Shown: positions 44,575-53,301, numbered from the stretch's first letter. The stretch is DNA of 64,000 nucleotides from Candidatus Latescibacterota bacterium (GCA_022819745.1 JAJEGS010000048.1:20425-84424), one strand, 5' to 3'. Translations and numbers: made by a program. Notes: generated by a model from the letters alone, not told the origin.

Positions 44575-46857
44575 AGAAAGGTTGGTCCACCGGTGCCTAA
44601 TACAAGCACCCAGACCCGCACTCATTCGAGGGCGGGCTTTTTTATTGTTTTTCTTTTGCTGGTCCTGAATCCCGAGACTCTCTTGGCCGGGTCGCTACAG
44701 GGCCGGTTGCTCGACCCGGACACAGGTCGCCCCGTGTCTGGTGCCGCATTGACGCTGAGCGCCCCATCTGGCGCAGTCCATTCCGTCCGTAGCGATACGA
44801 CCGGCTCCTTCCGCCTCGAAAATCTGTCAACAGGAACTTGGGATTTGCGCGTGGAGCGGCTGGGCTATCGGCCCTTGCAAGGCCATGTCCAGATCGGCGC
44901 AGCTCTTACCTCAGTCGAGTTACATCTACAATCTCTGCCCATGCTCATGGACGAGTTGGTGGTCCGCGCCCGCCGCGACTCCAAGGGCAAGCACATTGCT
45001 TCTTTCGTCGAAACCATTGCCTTGGGCAACCAGCGCGCTCCCGGCGCGGACCTAGCCCAGACCCTCGACCGCGCTACCGGCGTCAACATCCGCCGCTACG
45101 GTGGGTTGGGCAGTTTTAGCACCCTTTCCATTCGCGGGTCCACCGCCGAACAGGTACAAGTTTTCCTCGATGGGGTGCCGCTCAACTCGGCTGTTGGCGG
45201 TGGCGTGGATCTAGGCGGCTTGCCCATTGGCGGCGTCGAAAGCGTCTATGTATATCGGGGGGCGGTGCCGGCGCGCTTTGGTGGCAACAGCCTCGGCGGC
45301 GTGGTTCACATTCGCACGCAACCGCTCGGCGGCAAAGTCCGCACGCGCTTGAACACAGCCACCGGTTCGTACAACACTCGCCAACTGGGCGCTTCGCTCA
45401 GCGGCCCCTATAAGGGCTGGGAGTACTTGGGCTTGGTCAATTACCGAGCTAGCCGCAACGACTTCCGCTTTTGGGACGACAACGGCACTGAGTACAACGC
45501 CCAAGACGACGGCTGGGCGCGACGGCTCAACAGCGATTTTCGCGGCGTACGAGGGTTGGCCAAAATCGGGCGCAGTTTGGGTGCTAGCCGCTTGCAGATT
45601 CACAACACCTTTGACCTGAGCTACAAAGGCATTCCCGGTATTGGCAACAACCAATCTCTGCATACTCGCTACGACACGTGGCGTCATATTGCCGAAGCGG
45701 CGCTTTTCGGTCCGCTGGGCGATGGCCGCGCGGGGTACCGGCTCAAAGCCCATCACTCGAGCGAAAAGGACGAGTACCAAGATCGGCACGGCGAAGTGGG
45801 CTTAGGCCGCCAGCACGACCGCAATATCACTCAGAGTTTGGGATTGCGCGGCGAAGTGAATGCTCTGTTGCCCAGTGAGTCCCTGCTGACCGCTTTTGTC
45901 GCGGCTCGGCGCGAGACCTTTGTACCAGACGATTTACTTCGGTCCGACAGTCGGCTCTTGCGCAGTCGCCGCCGGGCATTGGCCGTTGGGACCGAGGTAG
46001 AGGTGGCGTTGGGGCAGCGCTTGACCTTCAACGCCGGTACACAGGCAGAAGGGCTCGACGACCGCTTTTTCGATCGAAAATACTTCGCGCCTAGCGCGGT
46101 GTTACCGAGCCGGGACAATGGCGAAATCCTGTGGGGCTACCGCATGGGCGCGGCCTTGGACTTAGGCGCTGGTTTGGCGCTCAAAGCCCACAATGGCCGC
46201 TATCAGCGTGCGCCCAATTTCTTTGAACTGTTCGGCGACCGAGGCGCAGTGATTGGCAATACCAACCTCGTCAGTGAAGAAGGGCGCAACTGGGATTTGG
46301 GTTTGGTTTTTCGCGGTTCCGACGATGGAGTGGGTCTGGGGCTGGCCGAGGTCGTGTACTACCGCAATCGCGTCGAAGACCTCATTCGCTTTATGCAAAA
46401 CTCGCAGCGGGTGTCGCGGCCCCACAATATGGGACGCGCCTTGCTGCGCGGCGTGGAGACGCGGGTCGAGGCGCGGTTGCTGCCAAGGCTGGCGCTCCGT
46501 GGCAATTACGCGTATCAGCGCGCCGAAAACCGCACTCCGTTCTCGTTTGAACGGGGCAACGACCTGCCCAATGCGCCGCGCCATCGGCTCAATGCACGTA
46601 TTTCCTTCGACCTAGGGCGCTCTGAAATCTACGGCGAATTCAGCCGCGAGAGCCGACATTTCCTCGACCGGGCCAATCTGCGGACCGTGCCCGTCCGCGC
46701 CCTATACAATCTCGGCGGCAGTGTGCCATTAGTCGAGGGGATCGCCTTGTCTTGGGAGCTGCGCAACCTGACTGACAATCAAGTAGCCGATCTGTGGGGC
46801 TACCCGCTGCCGGGACGCTCGTATGGGCTGTCCGTGCATTATGCTGCGCATCAGTAG
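44560..46857 (+). CDS. btuB: BtuB-like TonB-dependent outer-membrane receptor
   Basis: 765 aa from ATG 44560. A hydrophobic signal region lies at ~26-44 (GFFIVFLLLVLNPETLLAGS), so the real start may be later, since 26 polar residues is long for an n-region. Residues ~46-125 form a carboxypeptidase-regulatory-like beta domain (GRLLDPDTGRPVSGAALTL); ~145-255 a TonB plug (ATGVNIRRYGGLGSFSTLSIRGSTAEQVQVFLDGVPLNS, PIGGVESVYVYRGAVPARFGGNSLGGVVHIRT); the rest is the beta barrel ending YGLSVHYAAHQ. Placed directly behind a B12 riboswitch and ahead of a cobalamin adenosyltransferase and ABC importer, so cobalamin or cobinamide uptake is the natural reading. ExbB/ExbD genes lie 25 kb away. Confidence 0.85.
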   Translation: MTPFGRKVGPPVPNTSTQTRTHSRAGFFIVFLLLVLNPETLLAGSLQGRLLDPDTGRPVSGAALTLSAPSGAVHSVRSDTTGSFRLENLSTGTWDLRVERLGYRPLQGHVQIGAALTSVELHLQSLPMLMDELVVRARRDSKGKHIASFVETIALGNQRAPGADLAQTLDRATGVNIRRYGGLGSFSTLSIRGSTAEQVQVFLDGVPLNSAVGGGVDLGGLPIGGVESVYVYRGAVPARFGGNSLGGVVHIRTQPLGGKVRTRLNTATGSYNTRQLGASLSGPYKGWEYLGLVNYRASRNDFRFWDDNGTEYNAQDDGWARRLNSDFRGVRGLAKIGRSLGASRLQIHNTFDLSYKGIPGIGNNQSLHTRYDTWRHIAEAALFGPLGDGRAGYRLKAHHSSEKDEYQDRHGEVGLGRQHDRNITQSLGLRGEVNALLPSESLLTAFVAARRETFVPDDLLRSDSRLLRSRRRALAVGTEVEVALGQRLTFNAGTQAEGLDDRFFDRKYFAPSAVLPSRDNGEILWGYRMGAALDLGAGLALKAHNGRYQRAPNFFELFGDRGAVIGNTNLVSEEGRNWDLGLVFRGSDDGVGLGLAEVVYYRNRVEDLIRFMQNSQRVSRPHNMGRALLRGVETRVEARLLPRLALRGNYAYQRAENRTPFSFERGNDLPNAPRHRLNARISFDLGRSEIYGEFSRESRHFLDRANLRTVPVRALYNLGGSVPLVEGIALSWELRNLTDNQVADLWGYPLPGRSYGLSVHYAAHQ
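44615..44643 (+). terminator. Intrinsic-terminator-like hairpin inside the N-terminal coding region
   Basis: CCCGC-a-CTC (44615-44623), ATTC loop, GAG-g-GCGGG (44628-44636), C, then TTTTTT (44638-44643). Fits a riboswitch-controlled terminator, but it falls inside the reading frame that starts at 44560, upstream of the hydrophobic signal segment. Confidence 0.55.
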
Positions 46858-46861
46858 GGCA

Positions 46862-46946
46862 CTTCGACAAGCTCAGCGCCCGACTTCGACAGGCTCAGTG
46901 CCCGATTTTGACAAAGAGCAACGCGGGCTGAGCTTGTCGAAGCCCG
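46862..46946. repeat. REP-like palindromic repeats
   Basis: CTTCGACAAGCTCAGC (46862-46877) and a near copy CTTCGACAGGCTCAGTG (46885-46901) face the exact reverse complement GCTGAGCTTGTCGAAG (46927-46942). A 16-bp perfect inverted pair in the gap after the BtuB-like gene. The GACAAGCTCAG core is common in environmental bacterial genomes. It may form a transcript-ending hairpin. Confidence 0.75.
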
Positions 46947-47008
46947 CCATCAGTAGGTTTCCTAGGGCATCGATTGGGCACCCCTACCACTAACTAAGGA
47001 GGATTTTT

Positions 47009-48415
47009 GTGTATCGCATTTCCGTTTTAGCCGTCTCTGTCTTGCTGCGGGCGAACTCGTCGTCGGCGCAGAGCGACCTCTTGGTCATCACCACGGACTT
47101 TTCCACCGGCAGCACGGCCTTTTTGGCTGCGAATGCGGCCGAAGCCGAGGTGAATCTGTTGGGCATCCACTCGGATGCAGTGGGGCACTACCACGACGGC
47201 CGCGTCTATATCGTCAACCGCTTGGGGCAGGACAATATCTTGGTGCTGGACGCGATGGATTTGCGCACTCCGCTGACTCAGTTTTCGGTGGGCAATGGCA
47301 CTAACCCGCACGATATCGAAATTGTCGCACCCGACAAGGCGTATGTGACGCGCTACGATACGGCGTCTTTGCTGATCGTCAATCCCCAAGACGGCGCGGA
47401 ATTGGGCGAGACTGATCTGAGTGCTTTTGCCGACGCGGATGGCCTGCCCGAGGTATCGCAAATCGTCCGCGTGGGCGACCGGCTCTACTTGAGTTGTCAG
47501 CGCCTCGACCGCAATGGTGGGTGGGGACCGGCTGATATTAGCTATCTGATCATGGTCGATCTGGCTACTGATACCTTGGTCGATGTGGACTCGGACGCCG
47601 AGGGGGTGCAGGGCATCGCGCTGAGTGTCGCTAATCCCAACAGCATGGCCGTGGTCGGTGAGCGGATTGCCGTGGGAGTAGTGGCCAATTTTGGCGACCG
47701 GGCCGGTGGAGTGGAAGTCGTCGATACGGCTACTAACCGCAGCCTTGGATTGGCCGTTAGTGAAGAGGATTTGGGCGGCGATATTACATCCATGGTACTC
47801 GTCAATCAAAGCCGGGGCTATGCTGTGGTTGCGGACGAAAACTTTGCCAACAGCGTCCGGCCCTTTGAGTTGTCCAGCGGTGCGGTGGGCGCACCCTTGG
47901 AAAATATCAGCGGCGGTTTTATACCCAGCTTGGCGGTAGATGGTGACCGCTTGATCGTCGCCGATCGCGGCAGTTTCGCCGATCCGGCTAGCGCGGGACT
48001 CAAATTCTACGACGCGGCCACCGGCGCGTTTCTGAGCGGCCCCATCGACACTGGTCTGCCGCCGCAGGATATCGTGGTCCTGAGCGATGCGGCCGTTCCT
48101 ACGGCTGTGGAGGAGACCGCCGACAGCTTGCCGCAGGAATTCGCCTTGGAGGCGGCCTACCCCAACCCCTTTAACGCCTCAGTGCAGATTCCCTTTGCGG
48201 TCTGGCAGGCCAATACCCCGGTCGAACTGACCGTCCACGACGTGTTGGGCCGCACCGTCCGCACGCTGATCGCCGGTACGATGGACGCCGGGAGACACGT
48301 GCTCCAATGGGACGGTCGCAATGCCGCCGGTGAGCCGGTGGGTAATGGCGCGTATCTGGTGCAGTTGCGCGCTGGCAGTCAACGGGCGGTGGGCAAGGTG
48401 ATGTTGATAAAATGA
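47009..48415 (+). CDS. Secreted propeller-like protein with C-terminal FlgD-like domain
   Basis: 468 aa, GTG start with AAGGAGG at 6-nt spacing; signal peptide ending SSAQ. The middle has repeated blade-like units (VYIVNRLGQDNILVLDAMDLRTPLTQF, AYVTRYDTASLLIVNPQDGAELGETDLSAF, ESVANPNSMAVVGERIAVGVV, YAVVADENFANSVRPFEL) of the YncE/lactonase-like surface propeller type. Residues ~380-468 form a FlgD-like domain: AAYPNPFNASVQIPF, LTVHDVLGRTVRTLI, LQWDGRNAAGEPVGNGAYLVQL, like type-IX/C-terminal sorting domains. It sits between the BtuB-like receptor and the adenosyltransferase gene, and may be part of surface capture of corrinoids. That role is inferred from context only. Confidence 0.65.
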   Translation: MYRISVLAVSVLLRANSSSAQSDLLVITTDFSTGSTAFLAANAAEAEVNLLGIHSDAVGHYHDGRVYIVNRLGQDNILVLDAMDLRTPLTQFSVGNGTNPHDIEIVAPDKAYVTRYDTASLLIVNPQDGAELGETDLSAFADADGLPEVSQIVRVGDRLYLSCQRLDRNGGWGPADISYLIMVDLATDTLVDVDSDAEGVQGIALSVANPNSMAVVGERIAVGVVANFGDRAGGVEVVDTATNRSLGLAVSEEDLGGDITSMVLVNQSRGYAVVADENFANSVRPFELSSGAVGAPLENISGGFIPSLAVDGDRLIVADRGSFADPASAGLKFYDAATGAFLSGPIDTGLPPQDIVVLSDAAVPTAVEETADSLPQEFALEAAYPNPFNASVQIPFAVWQANTPVELTVHDVLGRTVRTLIAGTMDAGRHVLQWDGRNAAGEPVGNGAYLVQLRAGSQRAVGKVMLIK

Positions 48416-48435
48416 AAGGCAACCACAGGGGTTTT

Positions 48436-48496
48436 AGGGCACCCACAAGGGTTGCCCCTACATAATTGTGGTAGGGGCAACCCTTGTGGGTGCCCT
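48436..48496. repeat. 26-bp perfect inverted repeat
   Basis: A perfect 26-bp inverted repeat (48436-48461 and 48471-48496) with a 9-nt loop, arms reading AGGGCACCCACAAGGGTTGC onwards. The GGGGCAACC core recurs near 55891. It occupies most of the gap between the propeller gene and the adenosyltransferase gene and could terminate or stabilise transcripts. Confidence 0.8.
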
Positions 48497-48536
48497 TCAT
48501 TTGGATAGGCCGATAAACAAGTGAAAGGCAACAGAC

Positions 48537-49103
48537 ATGGTTACGCTATCTAAGCTCTACACCAAGACGGGCGACGGTGGGATGACGCGGCTGGGCGATA
48601 TGTCGCAAGTGCCCAAGACGAGCGCCCGCATCGCCGCTTATGGGTGCGTAGATGAGCTGAACTCGGTGATCGGGTTGGCCCGGGCCAGCGGCGCTGAGCA
48701 CGGCGATGTGCTCGCCCGGGTGCAAAACGATCTCTTTGACTTGGGGGCGGATTTGTGCGTCCCGCAGGCGGATGGGGAAGAAGAGCGCCTGCGCGTGCAG
48801 CCGCAGCAAGTGCTTTTCCTAGAGCAGCAAATTGACGACCTCACGCGAGATTTGGCTCCTTTGCGGAGCTTTATCTTGCCTGGAGGACGGCTTCCCGCTG
48901 CTTGGCTCCACCTTGCGCGGACGGTGTGTCGGCGCGCCGAGCGTGCAGCTTGGCAACTCGCGGAGCAAGAGCAAGTCGGAGAGCCGGTTTTGCTGTATCT
49001 CAACCGGCTCTCCGATTTGCTGTTCGCGATGGCACGGGCCGTCAACGACGGCGGGGAGGCGGATGTGTTGTGGAAGCCGGGGGAGGGCGCGGACGATGCG
49101 TAA
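48537..49103 (+). CDS. pduO: Cob(I)alamin adenosyltransferase, PduO type
   Basis: 188 aa. PduO/MMAB fold: N-terminal KLYTKTGDGGMTRLGDMSQVPKTSARIAAYGCVDELNSVIG, with the ATP-binding TKTGDGG loop and the Asp-Glu pair, RVQNDLFDLGADLCVPQ, FILPGG, and the C-terminal ARTVCRRAERA and LLYLNRLSDLLFAMARAVNDGGEADVLW. Makes adenosylcobalamin from cob(I)alamin and ATP. Between the propeller gene and the importer. Overlaps nothing; the ABC importer starts 39 bp later. Confidence 0.95.
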   Translation: MVTLSKLYTKTGDGGMTRLGDMSQVPKTSARIAAYGCVDELNSVIGLARASGAEHGDVLARVQNDLFDLGADLCVPQADGEEERLRVQPQQVLFLEQQIDDLTRDLAPLRSFILPGGRLPAAWLHLARTVCRRAERAAWQLAEQEQVGEPVLLYLNRLSDLLFAMARAVNDGGEADVLWKPGEGADDA

Positions 49104-49142
49104 GTGGATTTTGGTAGGGTCAATTTTTAGGGGAGGCGTTTG

Positions 49143-50300
49143 ATGCGCAAGGTGTGTTTTTGGATGTGGCTAGTCCTCGGCGTGTCGGCAGCGAATGGGG
49201 ATGACTGCGGCGATAGCTACGATTCGGCGAAGGACTATTTCCCCGACAAGGCCGAGTTGCAATACGCCGAGAGCTTTGCGATTGAATACTTCGACAACTA
49301 CAAAGTGGTCACTGTGCATACTCCGTGGCCCGGTGCGCAAGAAGCCGTTCAGTACCTGTTAGTCCAGCGCGGCACTCCCGCACTCGACGGGTACGACGGC
49401 GTTCAGCGCATCACCGTGCCCATCCAACGCTTGGCCGTCCTATCGACCACTCAATTGCCGCATCTTGAATTGCTCGACGCTCTCGAAAATCTAGTCGCGG
49501 TCGGCGACATTGAGATGGTGAATTCGCCCGGCGTCGCCCAGCGCTTTGCGGCTGACAAAGTTGCCGAAATCGGCCATGGTGCCGGGGTTAATCTCGAATT
49601 AGTGCTGGAATTGGAGACCGACGTGGTGATGACCGTGGCCTCGGCTCAATCCCAGTACAACGCCCACCCGGTTTTGCAACAAGCCGGCGTGGCCGTGGCC
49701 ATCAACGCCGAGTACACCGAGCCGTCGCTGTTGGGTCGCACAGAATGGCTCAAGTTCACCGCAGCCTTTTTCAACGCGGAAGCCTTGGCGGAAAAGCGCT
49801 TTGCGGACATTGTGGCCCAGTACCAACAATACGCGGCTTTGGTGCGGGATGTGCCGACAGACCAACGCCCTACAGTGTTCGGCGGCTCCCTCTGGCGCGA
49901 CACTTGGCACGTCGCCGGTGGCAAGAGCTACGCAGCGCAATTGGTCGCCGCGGCTGGTGGCGCGTACCTATGGGCCGATGACGATTCCGGGGGGAGCCTG
50001 CCTTTGGATTTTGAGGCTGTGTACGAAAAGGCCCACGCAGCCGACGTTTGGCTGACCATGCGCAATGAATGGCATTCGCTGGCCGAGGTGGAGGCTGCGG
50101 ACGAGCGCTACGCGGCGTTTGCAGCGTTGCAAAGCGGCCGAGTGTACAATGCCAACGCCCGGCTCAATGCACACGGCGGCAACGACTACTGGGAAAGCGG
50201 TCTTGTCGAACCCCACATTGTGCTGGCCGATTTTATAAAAATCCTGCATCCCAACCGTCTGCCGGAACACGCGCTCAAGTTTTATAAAAAACTGGACTGA
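49143..50300 (+). CDS. BtuF/FecB-type substrate-binding protein
   Basis: 385 aa from ATG 49143 (GGGAGG 6 nt before); a TTG one codon earlier is less likely. A signal peptide ends at about residue 18-20. The protein has the two-lobe helical-backbone class III binding-protein fold: VTVHTPWPGAQEAVQYLLV in lobe one, VGDIEMVNSPGVAQRFAADKVAEIG, ELETDVVMTVASAQSQYNAHPVLQQAGVAVAI, and lobe two DTWHVAGGKSYAAQLVAAAGGAYLWADDDSGGSLPLDFEAVYEKA. This family carries cobalamin, heme or siderophores. The riboswitch context points to a corrinoid. Permease starts 7 nt after its stop. Confidence 0.85.
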   Translation: MRKVCFWMWLVLGVSAANGDDCGDSYDSAKDYFPDKAELQYAESFAIEYFDNYKVVTVHTPWPGAQEAVQYLLVQRGTPALDGYDGVQRITVPIQRLAVLSTTQLPHLELLDALENLVAVGDIEMVNSPGVAQRFAADKVAEIGHGAGVNLELVLELETDVVMTVASAQSQYNAHPVLQQAGVAVAINAEYTEPSLLGRTEWLKFTAAFFNAEALAEKRFADIVAQYQQYAALVRDVPTDQRPTVFGGSLWRDTWHVAGGKSYAAQLVAAAGGAYLWADDDSGGSLPLDFEAVYEKAHAADVWLTMRNEWHSLAEVEAADERYAAFAALQSGRVYNANARLNAHGGNDYWESGLVEPHIVLADFIKILHPNRLPEHALKFYKKLD

Positions 50301-50306
50301 GACGCC

Positions 50307-51395
50307 GTGGCGACTGTTTCCACCACAGATGCACAGGGCACTTCTTGGCCTCGGCTGGGTCCGCGCTGGGGACTCTTTCTGGCGATGGCCGGGGCCTTGT
50401 GCGGTTTTTTTGCGCTCAGTCTGGGCGTGGGGTCGGTGTCCATTCCCCTCGATGCGGTGGTCGCCATCCTGTGGGGTGAAGCCGACCAAAAGCCGAGTTG
50501 GAGTCACATTATTTACGCGATCCGCCTGCCACGCGCGCTCACCGCGCTATTGGCTGGCGTAGCCCTGAGCGCCAGCGGGTTGCAAATGCAGACCCTGTTT
50601 CGCAATCCCCTCGCCGACCCCTTCATCCTCGGCATCAGCGCTGGAGCTAGTCTGGGCGTGGCATTGGTAGTCTTGGGCACGGGCGTCACCGGGGCCGGGT
50701 TGCTGGTCGGTTTGGGACTTTTGGGACAGGTTGGCGTGGTCGCTGCGGCTGTGGCCGGGGCGGCATTAGTATTGGGCTTGGTGCTTTTCGTGGGGCGGCG
50801 CGTCCAGCACACTATGACCTTGCTCATCCTCGGCCTCATGTTCGGCTATCTGACCAGTGCCGTGGTCAGCGTGTTGCTCTACTTCAGCATACCCGAACAG
50901 GTGCAGACTTACGTCCTGTGGACTTTTGGCAGCTTTGGTGCGGTCGCTTGGGGCCAACTCACCTTTTTAGCGCCGGTGGTGCTGGTGGGTTTGGGGATTG
51001 CTGGCCTGCTGGTCAAACCGCTAAATGCCCTGCTGCTCGGCGAAACGTATGCGCGCAGCATGGGCTTGGGCGCGCGGCGGGCGCGGCTGTGGATTATTGC
51101 TAGCGCCGCGCTGCTGGCTGGCGCAGTTACGGCCTATTGCGGTCCCATTGGCTTTTTGGGTGTGGCTGTGCCGCATTTGTGCCGCGCTCTTTTCAACACT
51201 TCGGACCACCGCGTGCTGCTGCCGGCTAGTGTACTCCTAGGCGGCATTTTAGCCCTAACTGCGGATCTGGTGGCCCGTTTGCCTGGCAGCGAGGCCACCT
51301 TGCCGCTCAACGCGGTCACCGCTCTGATCGGCGCGCCCGTGGTTACTTGGATTATCTTGCGCCGCCGCACGCTGCGGCAGGCTTTTGCCGCCTGA
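50307..51395 (+). CDS. FecCD/BtuC-type ABC transporter permease
   Basis: 362 aa, GTG start six bases after the binding-protein stop. FecCD family with about 10 helices: GALCGFFALSLGVGSVSIPLDAV, IRLPRALTALLAGVALSASGLQMQTLFRNPLADPFILGISAGASLGVAL, the signature YARSMGLGARRAR cytoplasmic loop, AVTAYCGPIGFLGVAVPHLCRALFNTSDHR and a final PVVTWIILRRR. Forms the inner-membrane channel for the BtuF-like cargo. Overall symbol btuC is likely but not proven by sequence alone. Confidence 0.92.
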   Translation: MATVSTTDAQGTSWPRLGPRWGLFLAMAGALCGFFALSLGVGSVSIPLDAVVAILWGEADQKPSWSHIIYAIRLPRALTALLAGVALSASGLQMQTLFRNPLADPFILGISAGASLGVALVVLGTGVTGAGLLVGLGLLGQVGVVAAAVAGAALVLGLVLFVGRRVQHTMTLLILGLMFGYLTSAVVSVLLYFSIPEQVQTYVLWTFGSFGAVAWGQLTFLAPVVLVGLGIAGLLVKPLNALLLGETYARSMGLGARRARLWIIASAALLAGAVTAYCGPIGFLGVAVPHLCRALFNTSDHRVLLPASVLLGGILALTADLVARLPGSEATLPLNAVTALIGAPVVTWIILRRRTLRQAFAA

Positions 51396-51400
51396 ACGCC

Positions 51401-52408
51401 GTGGCTGCGACTATCTTACAAACGCGCGACCTGTGCATTGGCTATGCGCCCAAGCGACGCCCGCGCGTTGAAGTGGCCGCGGACATTGGCGTGGAATTGC
51501 TCAAAGGGGAACTGGTCTGCTTGTTGGGTCCCAATGGTGCGGGCAAATCCACGCTTATGCGCACGTTGGCTGGCCTGCAAAGGCCGCTGGCTGGTGAGGT
51601 GAACCTTGGAGGCCGCGACCTACATGGGCTGACTGAGAGCGAACGGGCGCGGCTTTTGGGCTTAGTTCTGACCGAGCGGGTAGAAGTGGGCAATCTGTCG
51701 GCCTATGCACTCGTGGCGCTGGGTCGCTACCCGTACACGGGTTGGGACGGCCGTCTTTCTACTGCGGACGAAGAGGTGGTGCGCTGGGCCATTGACGCGG
51801 TGGGGGCTAGGGACTTGGCAGGGCGCAGCGTCGGCGAACTGAGTGATGGCGAACGGCAAAAGGTGATGATTGCCCGTGCCTTGGCTCAGGAACCAGCAGT
51901 GCTGCTCCTCGACGAGCCCACGGCCTTTTTGGATTTGCCGCGACGCGTCGAAATCGTGCAGTTGTTGCGGCGCTTGGCTGGCGATAGCGATCGCGCTGTC
52001 CTGCTCTCCACGCACGATTTGGACTTGGCCCTGCGCTGCGCCGACCGCCTCTGGTTGCTGCCGCTGGATGGTCCTTTGCAAACTGGGGCACCGGAAGACT
52101 TGGTGTTGAGCGGGGCTTTTCAGCGGACGTTTGCGGACGTGGAATTCGACCCGGCCATTGGTTCTTTTCAGTTGGCGCAAGAGCCGGAAGGCGCAGTCGG
52201 CTTAGTGGGCGAGGGGCTCCATGCCCTGTGGACTGAGCGTGCGTTGGAACGGGCTGGTTTCCGCGTGGTGGGAGACGCGCCGACGTGTGTTGAGATCATT
52301 CACGACAACGATGACACGGCTTGGAGACTTCACACGGCGACGGGCGACCGCGTCTGTACCACCCTGTACGAATTAGTCAAATGCTTGAAACTAAAGACAA
52401 TCGCTTGA
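51401..52408 (+). CDS. BtuD/FecE-type ABC ATPase with C-terminal extension
   Basis: 335 aa from GTG 51401, 5 nt after the permease stop with the same CGCC-GTGGC context as the preceding gene; the earlier in-frame ATG would overlap the permease by 49 bp. Walker A GPNGAGKST (~43), signature LSDGERQKV (~147), Walker B VLLLDEPTAFLD (~167), H-loop STHDLDLAL. Past ~residue 250 there are about 85 extra residues (GSFQLAQEPEGAVGLVGEGLHALWTERALERAGFRV..DDTAWRLHTATGDRVCTTLYELV) not seen in ordinary BtuD/FecE, which may be a regulatory domain. Powers the importer. Confidence 0.9.
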   Translation: MAATILQTRDLCIGYAPKRRPRVEVAADIGVELLKGELVCLLGPNGAGKSTLMRTLAGLQRPLAGEVNLGGRDLHGLTESERARLLGLVLTERVEVGNLSAYALVALGRYPYTGWDGRLSTADEEVVRWAIDAVGARDLAGRSVGELSDGERQKVMIARALAQEPAVLLLDEPTAFLDLPRRVEIVQLLRRLAGDSDRAVLLSTHDLDLALRCADRLWLLPLDGPLQTGAPEDLVLSGAFQRTFADVEFDPAIGSFQLAQEPEGAVGLVGEGLHALWTERALERAGFRVVGDAPTCVEIIHDNDDTAWRLHTATGDRVCTTLYELVKCLKLKTIA

Positions 52409-52526
52409 CGCTTCTCGGGCAAATCGCGCATCTTTCAGGAACTTTATAGCCTGCATTCGCAGAGGATGAGGATGCAGGGGCGCATGAGCGTATCGCCAGC
52501 GAAAAAATAAAAATGGAGACATAGCC

Positions 52527-52781
52527 ATGGCGCAGCAATTGAACGATTCGACAGATCTGAGGACCCGAATTACCATCGATCCTGAAATCTGTCATGGGAA
52601 ACCCTGCATTCGCGGTCTGCGGTATCCCGTCGAGACGATCTTGGAGCTATTGAGTGCGGGAATGACGCACGAGGACATCCTCGCCGATTACGACGATTTG
52701 GAGGCGCAGGACATCCTCGCCGTTTTGGACTTTGCCGCCCGCTTGAGCCACGTCAAACGGATGCGGAAACTGAGAGGATGA
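52527..52781 (+). CDS. DUF433 antitoxin
   Basis: 84 aa. DUF433 core: ITIDPEICHGKPCIRGLRYPVETILELLSAGMTHEDILADYDDLEAQDILAVLDFAAR, a winged-helix-like DNA-binding and toxin-neutralising domain. Overlaps the following DUF5615 gene by 4 bp. The pair is the typical two-gene toxin-antitoxin layout, with antitoxin first. Ribosome-binding site GGAG ~9 nt upstream. Confidence 0.9.
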   Translation: MAQQLNDSTDLRTRITIDPEICHGKPCIRGLRYPVETILELLSAGMTHEDILADYDDLEAQDILAVLDFAARLSHVKRMRKLRG

Positions 52782-53131
52782 ATTTTTTAATCGATGCCCA
52801 ACTCCCTCGTCGTCTGGCCCACTGGCTGCACGAAGCGGGACATGACGGAGTGCATACTCGGGACTTGCCCTTGGGAAACCGAACGCCGGATTCTGCCGTG
52901 AATGAAATCTCTCTTCGCGAACGGCGAGTAGTCGTCACCAAAGATGAAGATTTTGTCGATTCTTTTTTGATTCACCGTCAACCGTATAAACTGCTGTTGG
53001 TATCAACGGGTAATATCAGAAATGCCGAATTGGAACTGTTGTTTCACCAAAATATCGAACAAATCGTTGAATCATTTGATAGGTACGACTTCATAGAAAT
53101 AGATCGGACCGCACTGATTTTTCATTTGTGA
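52778..53131 (+). CDS. DUF5615 PIN-like toxin
   Basis: 117 aa. PIN-like fold of the DUF5615/Mut7-C type: MNFLIDAQLPRRLAHWLHEAGHDGVHTRDLP, NEISLRERRVVVTKDEDFVDSF and LLLVSTGNIRNAELELLF. The acidic residues of a PIN ribonuclease site (Asp6 of LIDAQLP, the D-E-D of TKDEDF) are present, so RNase-type toxicity is plausible. Starts with a 4-bp overlap (ATGA) behind the DUF433 antitoxin, so the pair is translationally coupled. Confidence 0.9.
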   Translation: MNFLIDAQLPRRLAHWLHEAGHDGVHTRDLPLGNRTPDSAVNEISLRERRVVVTKDEDFVDSFLIHRQPYKLLLVSTGNIRNAELELLFHQNIEQIVESFDRYDFIEIDRTALIFHL

Positions 53132-53222
53132 TCTGAAAAAACTCGCGTGTAGTCTGCCGGGACTAGCTCAAATGGACAGTCTTGCAGGAGGGAGCGGCTA
53201 TCTTGGTATAGGTTGATGAAAT

Positions 53223-53238
53223 ATAACTAATTAGTTAT
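53223..53238. promoter_or_regulatory. 16-bp perfect palindrome upstream of the XRE gene
   Basis: ATAACTAATTAGTTAT is its own reverse complement, 64 bp before the XRE start codon. Operators of XRE/HigA-type regulators are usually dyad sites placed at the promoter; this is a strong candidate autoregulatory site. Confidence 0.55.
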
Positions 53239-53301
53239 GATTGGAGTATGTAAAAGACGCCTGAGACGAGCTAAAGAGTCGGCTAAGCAGGAGAAAAAAC
53301 C

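Noticed and set aside
53237..53301. A small toxin gene upstream of the XRE protein
   Set aside because: The short frame (MIGVCKRRLRRAKESAK) has no toxin motif and no ribosome-binding site; the XRE gene appears to be an orphan.
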